Positions 15,092-25,849 of a stretch of 64,000 nucleotides of DNA are shown piece by piece. Made by a program: the position numbers and the translations under genes. Under the pieces are notes generated by a model, which did not search any database, was not told the DNA's origin, and saw only the letters and a list, made by a program, of their open reading frames with translations. The stretch lies in the NCBI GenBank assembly GCA_024345305.1, contig BRON01000001.1, forward strand, positions 372,001-436,000. The letters run 5' to 3'. Position 1 is the first letter of the stretch. Each line of letters opens with the position of its first letter. This DNA comes from Mrakia gelida. Taxonomy: Eukaryota; Basidiomycota; Tremellomycetes; Cystofilobasidiales; Mrakiaceae.

Positions 15092-18000
15092 ATGTCAAGC
15101 AACTACTCCAAGAAGCTGGATCACAAGCTGTTCAAGCTCACTGCTCTCGATGGTACCAACTACGAGACGTGGTCAGTAAGGATGGAGATCGCTTTTGGAG
15201 AAGCAGGAATCAAGCCCGTCGTCCTCGGTACGAAAACCAGGCCCAACCTCACCCCGGAAGTCAAGGAAAAGGACACCACCGGACAAGAGGTCGTGAAGCA
15301 GCAGAACAACGTCAAGGACATCGAAGAATGGGACCATATGGACGAGTTCGCGCTCCACAGGATTCAAATGGCGGTCAGCGACCGAGAACTACCTCGGATC
15401 CGGAACTGCAAACACGCAAAGGAGGCATGGGATCTTCTGAGGAAGACTCACAAGGTGGAAGGAGGAGCGGGAGAGGTCATGGCCATCCGAAGGATGAGGG
15501 ACCTCAAGATGGAGGAGGGAGAACCAGTACAGGAGTACATCGACGAATTCCAAAGGATCATCGACGACATGTCAGCTCTCGGCCTCAACATCCCAGACAG
15601 GATGAGCACAATGTTCTTCCTCAGTGGATTACCTGCATCACTCGAACAATTCATTCAACACCAAACGCTCCAGGCGCAAGAATCAAAACAAGAACTCAAC
15701 CCAACCGCCGTCGCCACATCCCTCCTCATCCACGTAAGGACTCACGAGTCCCTCAAACCGACCGGTACTTCATCGTCGAAGGAAACAGCCCTCCTTGTCG
15801 ACAAGAGGACCGCCAAGTGCCATCAGTGCAACAAGGTCGGACACTTCAAGTCGGAGTGCAGGGAGTTGAATGGAGGAAAGCCCACGGGGCAAGCACAAGG
15901 TGGAAAGGGAAGGAAGTTCGGGAAGGGGAAGAAGGAGAACAAGGGGAACTGGAAGGATAGGGAAGAGGCGCACCTCGTAGACTACGGTCTTCAAGCCGGA
16001 TCCGACATCGCGACGTCGGCCCAAGCGCTCTTCGCTCAAACCAAGCATGGATACATCGCCGATAGTGGAGCATCAAACCACATCGTCGGGGACCGGGAAC
16101 GCTTCGTAACATACAAGGCGCACAACGGAACGGTCACGACGGCCAACGGATCAATCGTTCAGATCCTCGGCATCGGCTCCATCCACCTCCAGACCACCGT
16201 GAAAGGATCAAGGAAGGCCTTCACCATCTCCGACGTATACCACATCCCAGGGTTCAGCAACCTCATCAGTATTGGTCAACTCGGTAACAAAGGAGTCGAG
16301 ACCAGGTTCCCCAGCAAGGGGACAACCCAAACCAACAAGCGGTGCCAGTTCCTTCGAGACGGATCGCTGTTCATGGAGGGAAAAGAGGTGTCGAAGAACC
16401 TCTACATGCTGGACGTGAGCGACTTCAAGGGAGTCGGCTCAGGAGGAGAAGACGTAGCACTCGCGGCAACAGGAGTCGACAAGATCGAGGTCCTTCATCG
16501 CCGGCTCGGTCACGCTTCTATCTCCGCCATGGAGGAGTTGTCTCGTCAGAAGCTCATACCAACCTTCACCAAAGAGGACATCATCGGATTCAAGGAAAGG
16601 ATCTGCGTACCTTGCGTCGAAGGGAAACAACATCGAACTCCATTCCCCACCTCCACCACCAAAACCACTTCACCTCTCGAACTCGTCCACACGGATCTCG
16701 CCGGACCGATGCCAATCGCCTCGGCTCAAGGAATGCGTTACATGATGACGATCTGGGACGACTTCAGCAACTACCACTGGTCGTTCGCAATGAAGAGGAA
16801 GTCGGAAACACTGGCAACCTTCATCGCCTGGAGGAAAAGGGAGGAGAAAAGGACCAATCACGTCGTCAAACGGATCAGGTCAGACAACGGTGGGGAATAC
16901 ACGTCGAAGGACTACGAGTTCTATCTCCGGGACGAAGGAATCACCAAGGAAACGACTATCCCACACACACCGCAACAAAACGGCAAGGCCGAACGAGGAA
17001 TGCGAACCATCGAGGAGAAGATCACCTGCGCGCTACGAGACGCGAGGGACCTCGACGGATCCTACTGGGCGGAAGCCATGAACTACGCCACATACACAAT
17101 CAACCGCATTCCCTCATCCTCAGTCAACTCTCAAACCCCCTACCAAGCCTACTACAAAAGGAAGCCCGACCTCACTGCAATGCGGACGTTCGGAGCTCTC
17201 GCTTACGCGCTCAACCTTCAAAAGATCAAGCATCAACCCAAGAGCATCAAGTGCATCTTCCTCGGATACGGCGATCTCAACGGGAAGAAGGCCTATCGAC
17301 TTCAAGTCCATGGAGACCCCAAGCGGTCGATCCTTCATTCTCGGGACGTTATCTTCGACGAAACACGTGGAGTCCACCAGACGGTGGAGCTACCAGGAAT
17401 GGGACAAGCCGGAATCAAGGAGGACCACAAGGAGGAGGAAGAAGAAGAGAAGGAACTAGAGGAGGACAAAGGAGAGGAACAGCACCTACTCAAGTCCAAC
17501 CAACAAGACCCGGTCAGGGAGACCGAGGCAAGGAAACCCAACCCATCACGCGTCAAGCACTCCTACACTTACGAGCCCATCATCGATGAACCGGCTGTCG
17601 ATTTGAGTGGGAGCTACGGACGAGGTCAACGGAACAAGAAGCCATTCACAGGAACAGGAGACTCGGCAAGATTTGTCCAGACGGACTACGACATCACCGA
17701 CTTCATTTCGGAGGACTTCGCCGGACACGCTCAAGCGACGCAACCCAAACTCGAGGATCTTCCACCACCCTCCGTCCCAAATACATACGGAGAAGCCATG
17801 GCGTCGGAGCACGCATACTTCTGGAGGGAAGCGATGGACGAAGAGATGGAGTCGATGGAAGGGAACGGAGTCTTTGAACTCACGGAGCTACCCTCAGGAT
17901 CAAAAACGGTCAGAGGTCGCTGGGTTTACGCGCTCAAGAAAGGAGCCGACGGGAGGATTACTCGCTTCAAAGCCAGATGGGTCGCCAAGGGATTCAGTCA

Positions 18001-19399
18001 GCAAGAAGGAGTCGACTACGTCGAGACGTACGCACCGGTATCAAAGCTCAACTCACTCAGGATCGTCCTCGCCATCGCAGCATCGGAGGATCTCGATCTA
18101 GTCCAAGGAGACTTCAAGACGGCGTTCCTCACAGCAGACCTAGTCGAAACGGTCTTCATGGAACAGCCAACAGGGTACGAACAAAAGGGAGCCGACAAGA
18201 AGAAACTCGTCGCGCATCTCCTCAAGGCCCTATACGGACTCAAACAATCGTCACTCGCGTTCTACAATCACTCCTCAAAGTTCTTTCAAACTCAACTCAA
18301 TCTCCATCCACTCGAAGCGGACCCTTGCATCTACATAGGGCATAGGAAGGGACGACGGATCATGCTGGTCCAGTACGTTGACGACTTCGTCGCCGCAGGA
18401 GACAAGGAGGATTTGGAGTGGGTCATGACGGAGATCCAGAAGGAATTCAAGATCGACGACAGAGGAGACCTCAACCCAGGAACCATCCTCGGAATCGACG
18501 TTACGAGGGACCGCAAGGCGGGGACAATGGACCTCAGCCAGAAACGATACGTTCAAACGGTCCTCGAACGATTCAACATGGTCGACGCAAAATCAAACAA
18601 GGTTCCGATGGACGACTTTAGGCAACAGTCGGTCCAATCGGAGGATTCGGGATCAGAGAAGCTGGACGGAGTACCCTACCTCGAAGCGGTGGGATCGTTG
18701 ATGTACCTCCAAGTCTGCACCCGACCGGGCATCGCCTTCGCCGTCGGAGTTCTCAGCCGATTCAGCTCGGACCCAAGAAGGGTTCACTGGGGAGCAGTCA
18801 AGAAGGTCATGCGATACCTACAAGGATCAGCAGACACGTCGCTTCAACTTGGAGGACACTCGGACGCTCCAATCGCAGAACTATGGACCGACTCCGACTA
18901 CGCCGGAGACATGGAATCAAGACGATCAACAACAGGTTTCGTCGTCAAGGTATTTGGATCCACAGTCATCTGGGCGAGTCGACGCCAAAAGGCAATCAGT
19001 CTCTCTTCTCTTGAAGCAGAGTACATCGCTCTCTCCGCAGGATGCCGGAGCCTTAGGTGGGTCGCCAAGATCCTCGCTGAACTCGGATACGACACCGGAT
19101 CGATCCCAGTAAACGTAGACAACCAAGGAGCCATCGAAACAACCAAGAACGGTACTCACTCGGAGAAGACCAAGCACATCGACGTCGCGTACAAATACGG
19201 ACGAGAGGCCCAACAGAGAGGATTCATCAAGCTCAACTACTGTCCCACCGAGGACATGCAGGCAGACATCCTCACCAAGGCTCTCGGAGTCGAAAAGCTC
19301 GAACGGTTTAAGAAATCGCTCAACATCCAGAAGGAAACCTCGCGCGTGGATCAAAAGACCAGCGGAGACATGGATGGAAACCCGCAAAGGGGGAAATGA
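15092..19399 (+). CDS. copia gag-pol polyprotein
   Basis: A single 1,435-codon frame carries all retrotransposon functions. In order: a Gag region with the TALDGTNYETW motif near the start; a CCHC zinc knuckle (CHQCNKVGHFKSEC, about residue 243); an aspartic protease active site (ADSGASNHI, D about 324); a GAG-pre-integrase HHCC zinc region (RRLGHAS to CVPC); the integrase core (HTDLAGP, SDNGGEY, HTPQQNGKAERG); reverse transcriptase with YVDD at about residue 1095; and RNase H (WTDSDYAGD, SLSSLEAEYIALS) ending near ADILTKALG. No stop or frameshift is seen. Fusion of gag and pol in one frame is common in copia elements. The product would make virus-like particles and copy the element into DNA. 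Confidence 0.96.
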   Translation: MSSNYSKKLDHKLFKLTALDGTNYETWSVRMEIAFGEAGIKPVVLGTKTRPNLTPEVKEKDTTGQEVVKQQNNVKDIEEWDHMDEFALHRIQMAVSDRELPRIRNCKHAKEAWDLLRKTHKVEGGAGEVMAIRRMRDLKMEEGEPVQEYIDEFQRIIDDMSALGLNIPDRMSTMFFLSGLPASLEQFIQHQTLQAQESKQELNPTAVATSLLIHVRTHESLKPTGTSSSKETALLVDKRTAKCHQCNKVGHFKSECRELNGGKPTGQAQGGKGRKFGKGKKENKGNWKDREEAHLVDYGLQAGSDIATSAQALFAQTKHGYIADSGASNHIVGDRERFVTYKAHNGTVTTANGSIVQILGIGSIHLQTTVKGSRKAFTISDVYHIPGFSNLISIGQLGNKGVETRFPSKGTTQTNKRCQFLRDGSLFMEGKEVSKNLYMLDVSDFKGVGSGGEDVALAATGVDKIEVLHRRLGHASISAMEELSRQKLIPTFTKEDIIGFKERICVPCVEGKQHRTPFPTSTTKTTSPLELVHTDLAGPMPIASAQGMRYMMTIWDDFSNYHWSFAMKRKSETLATFIAWRKREEKRTNHVVKRIRSDNGGEYTSKDYEFYLRDEGITKETTIPHTPQQNGKAERGMRTIEEKITCALRDARDLDGSYWAEAMNYATYTINRIPSSSVNSQTPYQAYYKRKPDLTAMRTFGALAYALNLQKIKHQPKSIKCIFLGYGDLNGKKAYRLQVHGDPKRSILHSRDVIFDETRGVHQTVELPGMGQAGIKEDHKEEEEEEKELEEDKGEEQHLLKSNQQDPVRETEARKPNPSRVKHSYTYEPIIDEPAVDLSGSYGRGQRNKKPFTGTGDSARFVQTDYDITDFISEDFAGHAQATQPKLEDLPPPSVPNTYGEAMASEHAYFWREAMDEEMESMEGNGVFELTELPSGSKTVRGRWVYALKKGADGRITRFKARWVAKGFSQQEGVDYVETYAPVSKLNSLRIVLAIAASEDLDLVQGDFKTAFLTADLVETVFMEQPTGYEQKGADKKKLVAHLLKALYGLKQSSLAFYNHSSKFFQTQLNLHPLEADPCIYIGHRKGRRIMLVQYVDDFVAAGDKEDLEWVMTEIQKEFKIDDRGDLNPGTILGIDVTRDRKAGTMDLSQKRYVQTVLERFNMVDAKSNKVPMDDFRQQSVQSEDSGSEKLDGVPYLEAVGSLMYLQVCTRPGIAFAVGVLSRFSSDPRRVHWGAVKKVMRYLQGSADTSLQLGGHSDAPIAELWTDSDYAGDMESRRSTTGFVVKVFGSTVIWASRRQKAISLSSLEAEYIALSAGCRSLRWVAKILAELGYDTGSIPVNVDNQGAIETTKNGTHSEKTKHIDVAYKYGREAQQRGFIKLNYCPTEDMQADILTKALGVEKLERFKKSLNIQKETSRVDQKTSGDMDGNPQRGK

Positions 19400-19429
19400 A
19401 GGAAGGACTCTCAGCTCGTCGAGTGGGAG
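19384..19429 (+). other. purine-rich tract before the 3' LTR (putative polypurine tract)
   Basis: The stretch begins with a purine run and ends GAGTGGGAG directly before the 3' LTR. Such tracts prime plus-strand DNA synthesis in LTR retrotransposons. The exact primer length cannot be read from sequence. Confidence 0.45.
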
Positions 19430-19656
19430 TGTTGGAAGGTGGCGACTCGCAGAGAGATCTTACGTAGTAGCTTAGTAACGCGTCTCGTTCAGTCCCCTTG
19501 GTAGTAACCATTCTTCGTAAACAGCTTTGTAAGCTACCTTCAGATCACGTGACCATTTCCATAGTATATAAACCTTTCGAGTAGCTAGCTTTATACAACA
19601 AGCTTTGAACCACATCCTGCAGACATCCCTAAGCTCAAGTGGACGACCCAACAACA
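19430..19656 (+). repeat. 3' LTR
   Basis: This 227-bp direct repeat of the 5' LTR lies exactly 4,611 bp downstream of it. It is followed by the right copy of the GAAAT duplication, where the kinase reading frame resumes. Confidence 0.96.
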
Positions 19657-19661
19657 GAAAT
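19657..19661 (+). repeat. target-site duplication, right copy (GAAAT)
   Basis: This is the direct repeat of 14814-14818. Together the two copies define the insertion point inside the Glu-Ile codons of the kinase. Confidence 0.95.
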
Positions 19662-20681
19662 CACCTCCATCTTCCTCCAACTCCTCGACGGCCTCGACCA
19701 CAGCCATCGATTGGGAGTCTTTCACCGAGATCTCAAGCCGGAGAACATCCTTCTGAGCGAGGAGCGAGACGAGTCGACGGGGGAGAGGACTTTCAGAGCG
19801 TTCTTGGGAGACTTTGGGTTGGCTTCGGGGGTCGACGAGTCGGCGTCGTTCGGTTGTGGGACGAGAGGGTTCATGAGTCCTGAGTGCGAGGATAGAGTGT
19901 TCGGAGGACGTCCTACCTACTCGACTCCGAAGAATGACGTGTGGGGGCCGGGTATGGTTCTCTTGACGATCCTCAGTGGAGGGCACCTTCCGTGAGTCCA
20001 CTCGACTCATCTCGTTTCGTTTCGTTCGTTCACTTGCTCGTTCTCTTTCTGCCTTCGCTGATCACCTTCTCCCTCGTCTTGGTTTACTCCCTCTCCAGAT
20101 GGGATACCACTGTCAACAACCCCTCCTTCAGTCTCTTCAAGGAAAACCCCCGCAAATTCCTCCTCTCCCACTTCATCTCCCTCTCCTTCTCCGCCGTCGA
20201 TGCTCTCCTCGAGATGCTCAAGATCAACCCAGAGGACCGAGCCGACTTGGAACGCATTCGAGCCATGGTCTACGAGGTTCCGAGGTGGACGACTTCGAGA
20301 GTTGAGGTGCAGAGCGTGTGGGAGGGAGCTGTTGGAGTTGAAGGGGTCGTGGTGAAGCAGCTGTCGAGTTTCGGGAGCAGCCTCCACACCGAGTGAGCTC
20401 TTACCTTCTTCTCGAGTCTTTGCTCCACTTCGAGACCAGGTGCTGACTCTTCTAACAGTTCGTCGTTCTCCAGCGGTCCTCCGGCTTACCTCTCCTACGC
20501 TCCTGGTCAACCCTCCTACGCTCCTGCTCGGCCCTCGTCGGGTCCGTCTTCGACGCGTCGAGTCGGTCAGGCCTCGTCGGACTCAAGCTCAAGTTCAAGC
20601 TCGAGGTACTCCGAATCCGACTGGGACTCCGATTTCGAATCCGAAGTCAAGCCGAGAGCGGTGGGGACGCAATCCTCGTAG

Positions 20682-21819
20682 GGAATCGCTCGTTTGGGTC
20701 TCGCTGAAGACTGCGAGGAGAAGTCGTCTTGTGAGTTGGTCCCGTCCTCGTCGCTCTTCTTTCTTTCGCCTCGTTCCCTCGAGTTGGACGCTGACCTCCC
20801 TTCTCGATCCTCTTGGTCCTCTTAGATGTATCGTTCTGTAGATAGTCTGAGAATGAGTGAAGGGCAGGACGGTCGGGAGGAGGGGAGCTGGACGCGTCGT
20901 CTCGTTTCTGTTTCATACCTAGTAATATCTAATATATCTCGTTTCCTAACTACTTCTCCACGAGAGATAACAACAAACCAGAAAGTAGAACGAAGAATCA
21001 GGGAACAAGGTCAAGTTTCAGCTGCTCGTCGTCAAGAAGCTCACCTCCTCCTCCCCTCCCTTCGTTTCTGCAAACGCTTGCGAGCTCTTCCATCTTCTTT
21101 CCGTATCGAAACCAGCTCCACATAGAACTCAGAGCCAGCTCACCATCTCGAAGGAATCGAGTCTGACTCCTTTCTAGCCGACAAGCAGCCGCATCTTCAT
21201 CATGGGAGGCAGGAGGAAGCGGGGAAGCAAGAAGGGAGGGAGGGGAGGGAACGAGGAGGTCGAGACTCGACGAGCTTGAGGGACGAGAAGAAAATCCTGC
21301 GAGGTGAGTCCATGCATCAGAGAGAAGCTCATACCACCCACCCCTGTACGAGCAAGGGCTGGGCTGACTGGGAGATTGGAGGTCAACAAAGAAGGAGGTG
21401 AGAGAGAGTTCATCTTTGGCTGATCCCTTCTTTCCTCTCCTCCTGCTCCCCTCCTTCCTCCGCCAGACCCATCCTCTTCGAGCCCTACCTCCGAAGGGCC
21501 TTCTGTAATACTGAAGAGCCTCGACCGTCCCAAGATAACAACAAGAGCGACGTCCTCCTCTCCTCATCGAGAGGGAGCTCAGCGAAATCGTACGAGTCGT
21601 TCGATGTTCGATGTGAGCTCCCTTCTTCCCCAGACCTCTGCCATCTTCTTGGTCTCCCCTCGTCTCGCAGGCCCTCGCTGCCTTTGGTTTTGGAAGCCGC
21701 TCAGTTTCAAGTCTTCCCACTTCTTCTGGTGCTTCTTCTTTTCGCCGTGTCTGCTGCCTCTCGCCCTCCGACCATCACCTCGATCTCGACTCGACTCGTC
21801 AAACACCTCTCCCTCTTCG
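20682..21819. other. intergenic / ERG5 leader
   Basis: This is 1.1 kb between the kinase stop and the ERG5 ATG. Splice-like signals (GGTGAGTCC near 21303 with GCTGACTGG near 21363; GTGAGCTCCC near 21613 with a CGCAG near 21666) point to 5' UTR introns. A 240-codon minus-strand frame at 20998-21720 has low-complexity Arg/Ser content and no recognised domain, and I did not accept it as a gene. Confidence 0.4.
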
Positions 21820-24720
21820 ATGGCTTCCTCTCAATCCATCCTCTCCCCTCCTTCTTCTACGGCGTCAGTCTTCGCTTCGTTCCCCGCCATGGGGGATTCC
21901 ATCTTCACTCTCCCTGAGCTCACAACCAGAAACGTCCTCGGGAGCTGTCTCGCTTTGTTCGCGACGGGATTGGTTCTCGAACAGGTCAGTCGTCCTCGTC
22001 CTCTTTCCTTCGCTGCTTTTCTCTATGGATCTACTCTCCTCCCATCTCAGAGGAAGAATACCGAGTCGGGAGCACGGTCGTCAATCTTAGGGTGAAAACG
22101 CGGGCGAAGGTCGAAAGTGGAACGACGAGCTCGACCCGTACTCTCTTTCGCTGACTCTCCGCCTCTCCTCGCTTCTTGTCTTCACTCCAGATGCGATGGC
22201 GACGCAAGAAGGGAACTCTTCCAGGTCGAAAGTGGGCTATTCCCATCATCGGGAACTTCATGGACTCGATGGATCCTTCGATGGAGCACTACAAGGCCGG
22301 TTGGGCTATGGGAGACATGAGCGCCGCGAGCGTTTTCCACAGTGAGTGACGCAGCCACGATCTGAGGGACATTGGGAGTCGTGGAATGGGAAGTGGGTCT
22401 GAGAGCCCAGTCTCTCTGGCCGGAACGGAAGGGAAGAAGGGAAGGACGAGAGGGACGAATCCGTCGACGCGAGCTGACTCTCCCTCTTCCTTTCTTCCCT
22501 TTCGTTCCTCAGTCTTCATCGTCATGGTCACCTCCAACGCTCTCACTCGAAAGGTATTCAACTCGCAAACCTTCGCTGAACCTTGCCTCGTCGCTTCCGC
22601 GAAGCAAGTCTTGCTGCCTGGAAACTGGTGAGTTTTCGTCGTTCGCTCGTTTTCGTCTTCTTCCCTCGCGTCAAAGCAGAGACTGACGTTTCCTCTAACC
22701 CTTCTTCGAATGCAGGGTCTTCCTTCACGGAAAGGAGCACGCCGACTACCGACGAGCGCTGAACGTTCTCTTCACTCGACGAGCTCTCTCGTTCGTGGTC
22801 CTTCCTTTTGATCCTCGACTTGGCTCTCGCCCTCGACTGACCCTCGCTCTTCTTCGCTTCGCTTCTTTCGATCAGTGTCTACCTTCCCATCCAGGAGAGG
22901 ATCTACAAGAAGTACTTCAAGGTCTGGATGAACGATCCTGCTCCCGAGCCCAAGCCGTGAGTCCTAGAACTAAACGCGTCGTCGAGACGTCCTCTTTCGC
23001 TTCGTCCCACTCGCTTTCCCTTCCACCCCCACTTCCTGTTCTCGAAGCTCGAGTCAGAGCTGACTTTTCCGCTTACGATCCTTCGCCGCTCAGTTACATG
23101 TTCCCTATCCGAGACCTCAACATGGAGACCTCCCTCCGAGTATTTTGTGGAGAGTACCTCACGTACGAGGAGGAGCACGCCATCTCGGACAAGTACTGGG
23201 AGATCACCCTCGCTCTTCAACTCGTCAACTTCCCTCTTGCCATCCCCGGAACCAAGGTCAGTCCATTCGACTCCCTTTTCGAGCCGCTTGAGAGTTCGAC
23301 GCGTCGACGGCGACGAAACGAAACGAAACCTGACTCCTCTCCTCTTCCTCCGCCTCCTCTCCTTCTCCACTCGCATCTTTCTCCAGGTTTACAACGCCAT
23401 TCAAGCTCGGAAGATCGCCATGGTCCATCTCACCGCCGTCGCCTCCAAGTCCAAGCTTCGAATGGCCGAGGGAGCTGAGGTTTCGTGCCTCGTCGACGCC
23501 TGGATCAAGGAGATGATCGACGCTCGACTTGGAACCGGAGAGGATCAGACCGAGGAGGACAGGAAAGTCCTCGTTAGGGAGTTCTCGGATCACGAGATCG
23601 CCATGGTCGTGTTGAGTTTCTTGCTCGCTTCTCAGGACGCTATGACTTCCGCTGCTGTGAGTGATCTGAAACGAGGACGAGGTCGAGATGACACGAGACG
23701 CGACTTTGTGAGCTGACATTTCGTATCTTTGCCTGCTTTCCCGCCTCCGTTACTCTCACAGATCTCCACCTTCGAACTGCTCGCCGACCACCCCGATATC
23801 CTCGCCAAGGTTCGAGAGGAGCAGTACAGAATTCGAGACAACGATGTCGACGCTCCTCTGACCCTCGAGATGGTCGATTCCATGACTTACACTCGAGCTA
23901 TGGTCAAGGAGGCTCTCAGGCTTCTCCCTCCCGTTATTATGGTGAGTCTTCGTCGCCCACTCGCTCTCGTCGCGTCGCCTCTCGCCGACTCTTCGTTCTG
24001 ACCTGCTCTTCTTCCCTCTTCCCCTCGTGTCCCTTCTCAAACAGGTTCCCTACATGACCCTCAAGGACTTCCCTCTCGGACCCGACAACTACGTCGTCCC
24101 CAAGGGAACGATGCTCATCCCCTCGACCTGGCCTTCGCTTCACGACGAGAAGATCTACCCCGAGCCCGACACCTTCATCCCTGAGCGATGGTTGGATCCC
24201 AACGGACCTGCCGAGCTGAACCCCAAGAACTACATGGTCTGGGGAGCTGGAGCTCACAAGGTCAGTTTCTGAGCTGCGAACTGAGTCGCGTCGAGTCAAG
24301 TCGACCCTGACTATCCTTCCATCCTTCCTCCTATTCCTCAGTGCATCGGATTCGAGTACGTCTACATCCAGATCGCTGCCTCGATAGGAACTGCCGCTGT
24401 TACCATGGACTGGACTCACAAGATCACTCCCGATACCGGAAAGCTTCAGTTCGTCCCTCTCTTTCTCTTCTTCTCGCTCGCTTCTTTCCCTGTTTGTCTT
24501 TCCTCCAGCTGACCATCGACTTCGTTCTTCTTTCGCTTCTCAGAATCATCGCCACCCTCTTCCCCAAGGATGGTCTTCACCTCGTTCGTTCAGCTTCTCT
24601 CCTCCCTGCGTTCTCGTCTCGGTTTTCGGCTTCGACGAACGCTGACCTTCCTCCCTCGTCTTCGCTCCATCTCCCTCTCTCGCTCAGAAATTCACTCCTC
24701 GACCCAAGCCCGTCGTCTAA
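21820..24720 (+). CDS. ERG5: CYP61 sterol C-22 desaturase
   Basis: This cytochrome P450 introduces the C22-C23 double bond late in ergosterol synthesis at the ER membrane. The N-terminus has a hydrophobic anchor ([21 protein letters not shown]). Later exons carry the CYP61-type start [18 protein letters not shown], the I-helix [12 protein letters not shown], the ExxR motif in KEALRLLPP, the PERW motif, and the heme loop [21 protein letters not shown]-terminal exons end TLFPKDG and [10 protein letters not shown]. About a dozen short introns interrupt it. The SQDA I-helix in place of the usual AGxDT is normal for CYP61, which supports ERG5 over ERG11. Confidence 0.93.
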
Positions 24721-24914
24721 ACTCCTCGATTCTATCACACCTTCCCTCGATCTCCTTTCACCATCTCAACTGTTTCGCTTCGCTCTGTATTTTTGGAGTC
24801 TGGATCGCGTCGTTGTTAGATATCGTTCGCTCCTTCTCCTTTTCTTTGGGTCAGCCGTTGCTGTAGATTGATATGACATTCCTTCTTTAACCCTTTGGGT
24901 TTGGCGGGCACGAG

Positions 24915-25403
24915 ATGGGGAGTAATGGGGAGCAAAAGAGTCGAGGAGACGAAACACGACGCGTCGATGTCGAGGCTCGTTTTCTGTATCTCGATCCTTT
25001 CTTGGACTTTGGATCGGACGAGAGCCATCAATGCGATGTTCGAAAATGTATCTCTGCCCTTGCTCAGCTCTGTGAAGAAGATGTACGGTCTCTTCAAGGG
25101 GAGAACAACGGAACAGGGGGTCAACGCGTCGGTGACTACCCAATGATCCTCTACACGAGAGAACGAGGTGACTCGTGGTGGATCATCGGTTTCAACATAT
25201 ACTGCATGCTTTACTACGGGTGGGGAGTGATCTCGAGGGCGAAGAAGAGGAGGGAGGGGCTGGGCAAGGCGAAGACGGAGAGGGAAAAGCAAAGAGAGAG
25301 GAGGGATTTTGAGAAGGGCGTTGGGGGTGAGGAAGAGGGAAAGAAGGAACAGGAAGCGCAGGGAGTTGGGAGGAGAAAGAACAGTGGACGAAGCGAGGCT
25401 TGA
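24915..25403 (+). CDS. small membrane protein with basic tail (possible family copy I)
   Basis: A 162-codon frame opens MGSNGEQKSRGDE and contains one clear hydrophobic helix (SWWIIGFNIYCMLYYGWGV). It is followed by an Arg/Lys/Glu-rich tail starting SRAKKRREG. Tail and helix resemble the second helix and tail of the other small proteins in the window. No first helix is visible in this frame; a hydrophobic stretch (SRLVFCISILSW) lies upstream in another frame, so an intron or frameshift is possible. It sits about 200 nt after ERG5 in the same direction. Function unknown. Confidence 0.4.
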   Translation: MGSNGEQKSRGDETRRVDVEARFLYLDPFLDFGSDESHQCDVRKCISALAQLCEEDVRSLQGENNGTGGQRVGDYPMILYTRERGDSWWIIGFNIYCMLYYGWGVISRAKKRREGLGKAKTEREKQRERRDFEKGVGGEEEGKKEQEAQGVGRRKNSGRSEA

Positions 25404-25849
25404 ATGTGAGTTCGAGACCCGGAAAGGAGGAGGGAAGCGAAACAGTTCGACGCGTCGTGGTTCGAACGAGAGCTGACCTTCTCTTGTTCTCTAATGGCTT
25501 TCGACAGATCTTATGAGGGGATGGGGTCAATTCAAGCAAACTTTGTCTCTACTGATAGATTGGTGATGTTGGATCGGACCTTGACTCGTTGATGAACGTC
25601 GTCGCACAACGCGTCGTGATTTCGCTCCACTTCGTCTCACGCATCTCTTCCCCCACACATCTCTCAGCTCCTCCACACACCCAACGTCACCGTGAAAGCT
25701 CTCTTTTGACATTCTGCACCTGCGCTTTACAGCCAAGAGAATCAGAGGGCGAAAAGAAAAATCAAAACAAAAACAAACATCGCTACATTCATCTCCTCGA
25801 CGCTCCGAAAGCCGGTCTGCTGGATTACTAGTACATCGATTTTCCCATC
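25404..25849. other. convergent intergenic region
   Basis: This lies between the small plus-strand protein and the 3' end of the minus-strand NDUFA4-like gene. A GTGAGT/GCTGACC/GACAG set (25407-25507) suggests an intron in the 3' UTR of the upstream gene. No domain-bearing frame was seen. Confidence 0.4.

Larger units (their letters stand above)
14819..19656 (+). mobile_element. complete Ty1/copia LTR retrotransposon
   Basis: This 4,838-bp element is bounded by two 227-bp LTRs that start TGTTGG and end CCAACA, with one long gag-pol frame inside. Both LTRs look identical on direct reading and the coding frame is uninterrupted, so insertion is recent and the element may be competent. It lies in the sense orientation inside an exon of a kinase gene. 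Domain order in the polyprotein (protease, integrase, reverse transcriptase, RNase H) places it in copia and not gypsy. Confidence 0.97.
14356..20681 (+). pseudogene. Ran1/Vhs1-like Ser/Thr protein kinase gene, split by an LTR retrotransposon
   Basis: Exon 1 begins MATKDVQHLIG and carries the glycine loop GSGSFGQV (about residues 28-35). The next exon supplies the ATP-binding lysine in ALKFMK and DILVFDYISGGDLQTFLE. After codon TDLEI the reading frame is broken by a complete copia element (14819-19656) plus a 5-bp duplication. Just beyond it the kinase resumes with TSIFLQLLDGLDHSHRLGVF, then HRDLKPEN, DFGLAS, FGCGTRGFMSPE and the C-lobe, then a Ser-rich tail ending TQSS at 20679-20681. The FGCGT-FMSPE block and HRDLKPEN suggest the fungal Ran1/Pat1-Ksp1-Vhs1 group. 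I see no other lesion in the kinase, so the break looks very young. As it stands the gene cannot make a full kinase domain. Confidence 0.85.

Noticed and set aside
16342..17589. 415-codon plus-strand frame inside the retrotransposon
   Set aside because: It is the shifted frame of the gag-pol coding region; it is Arg-rich and has no domains.
21560..21620. GTTCGATG-like string considered as a tRNA T-loop
   Set aside because: No matching acceptor, D or anticodon stems around it.
20998..21720. 240-codon minus-strand open frame upstream of ERG5
   Set aside because: It has low-complexity Arg/Ser/Gly composition, no domain, and overlaps plus-strand leader introns. Long open frames by chance are common in this GC-rich DNA.
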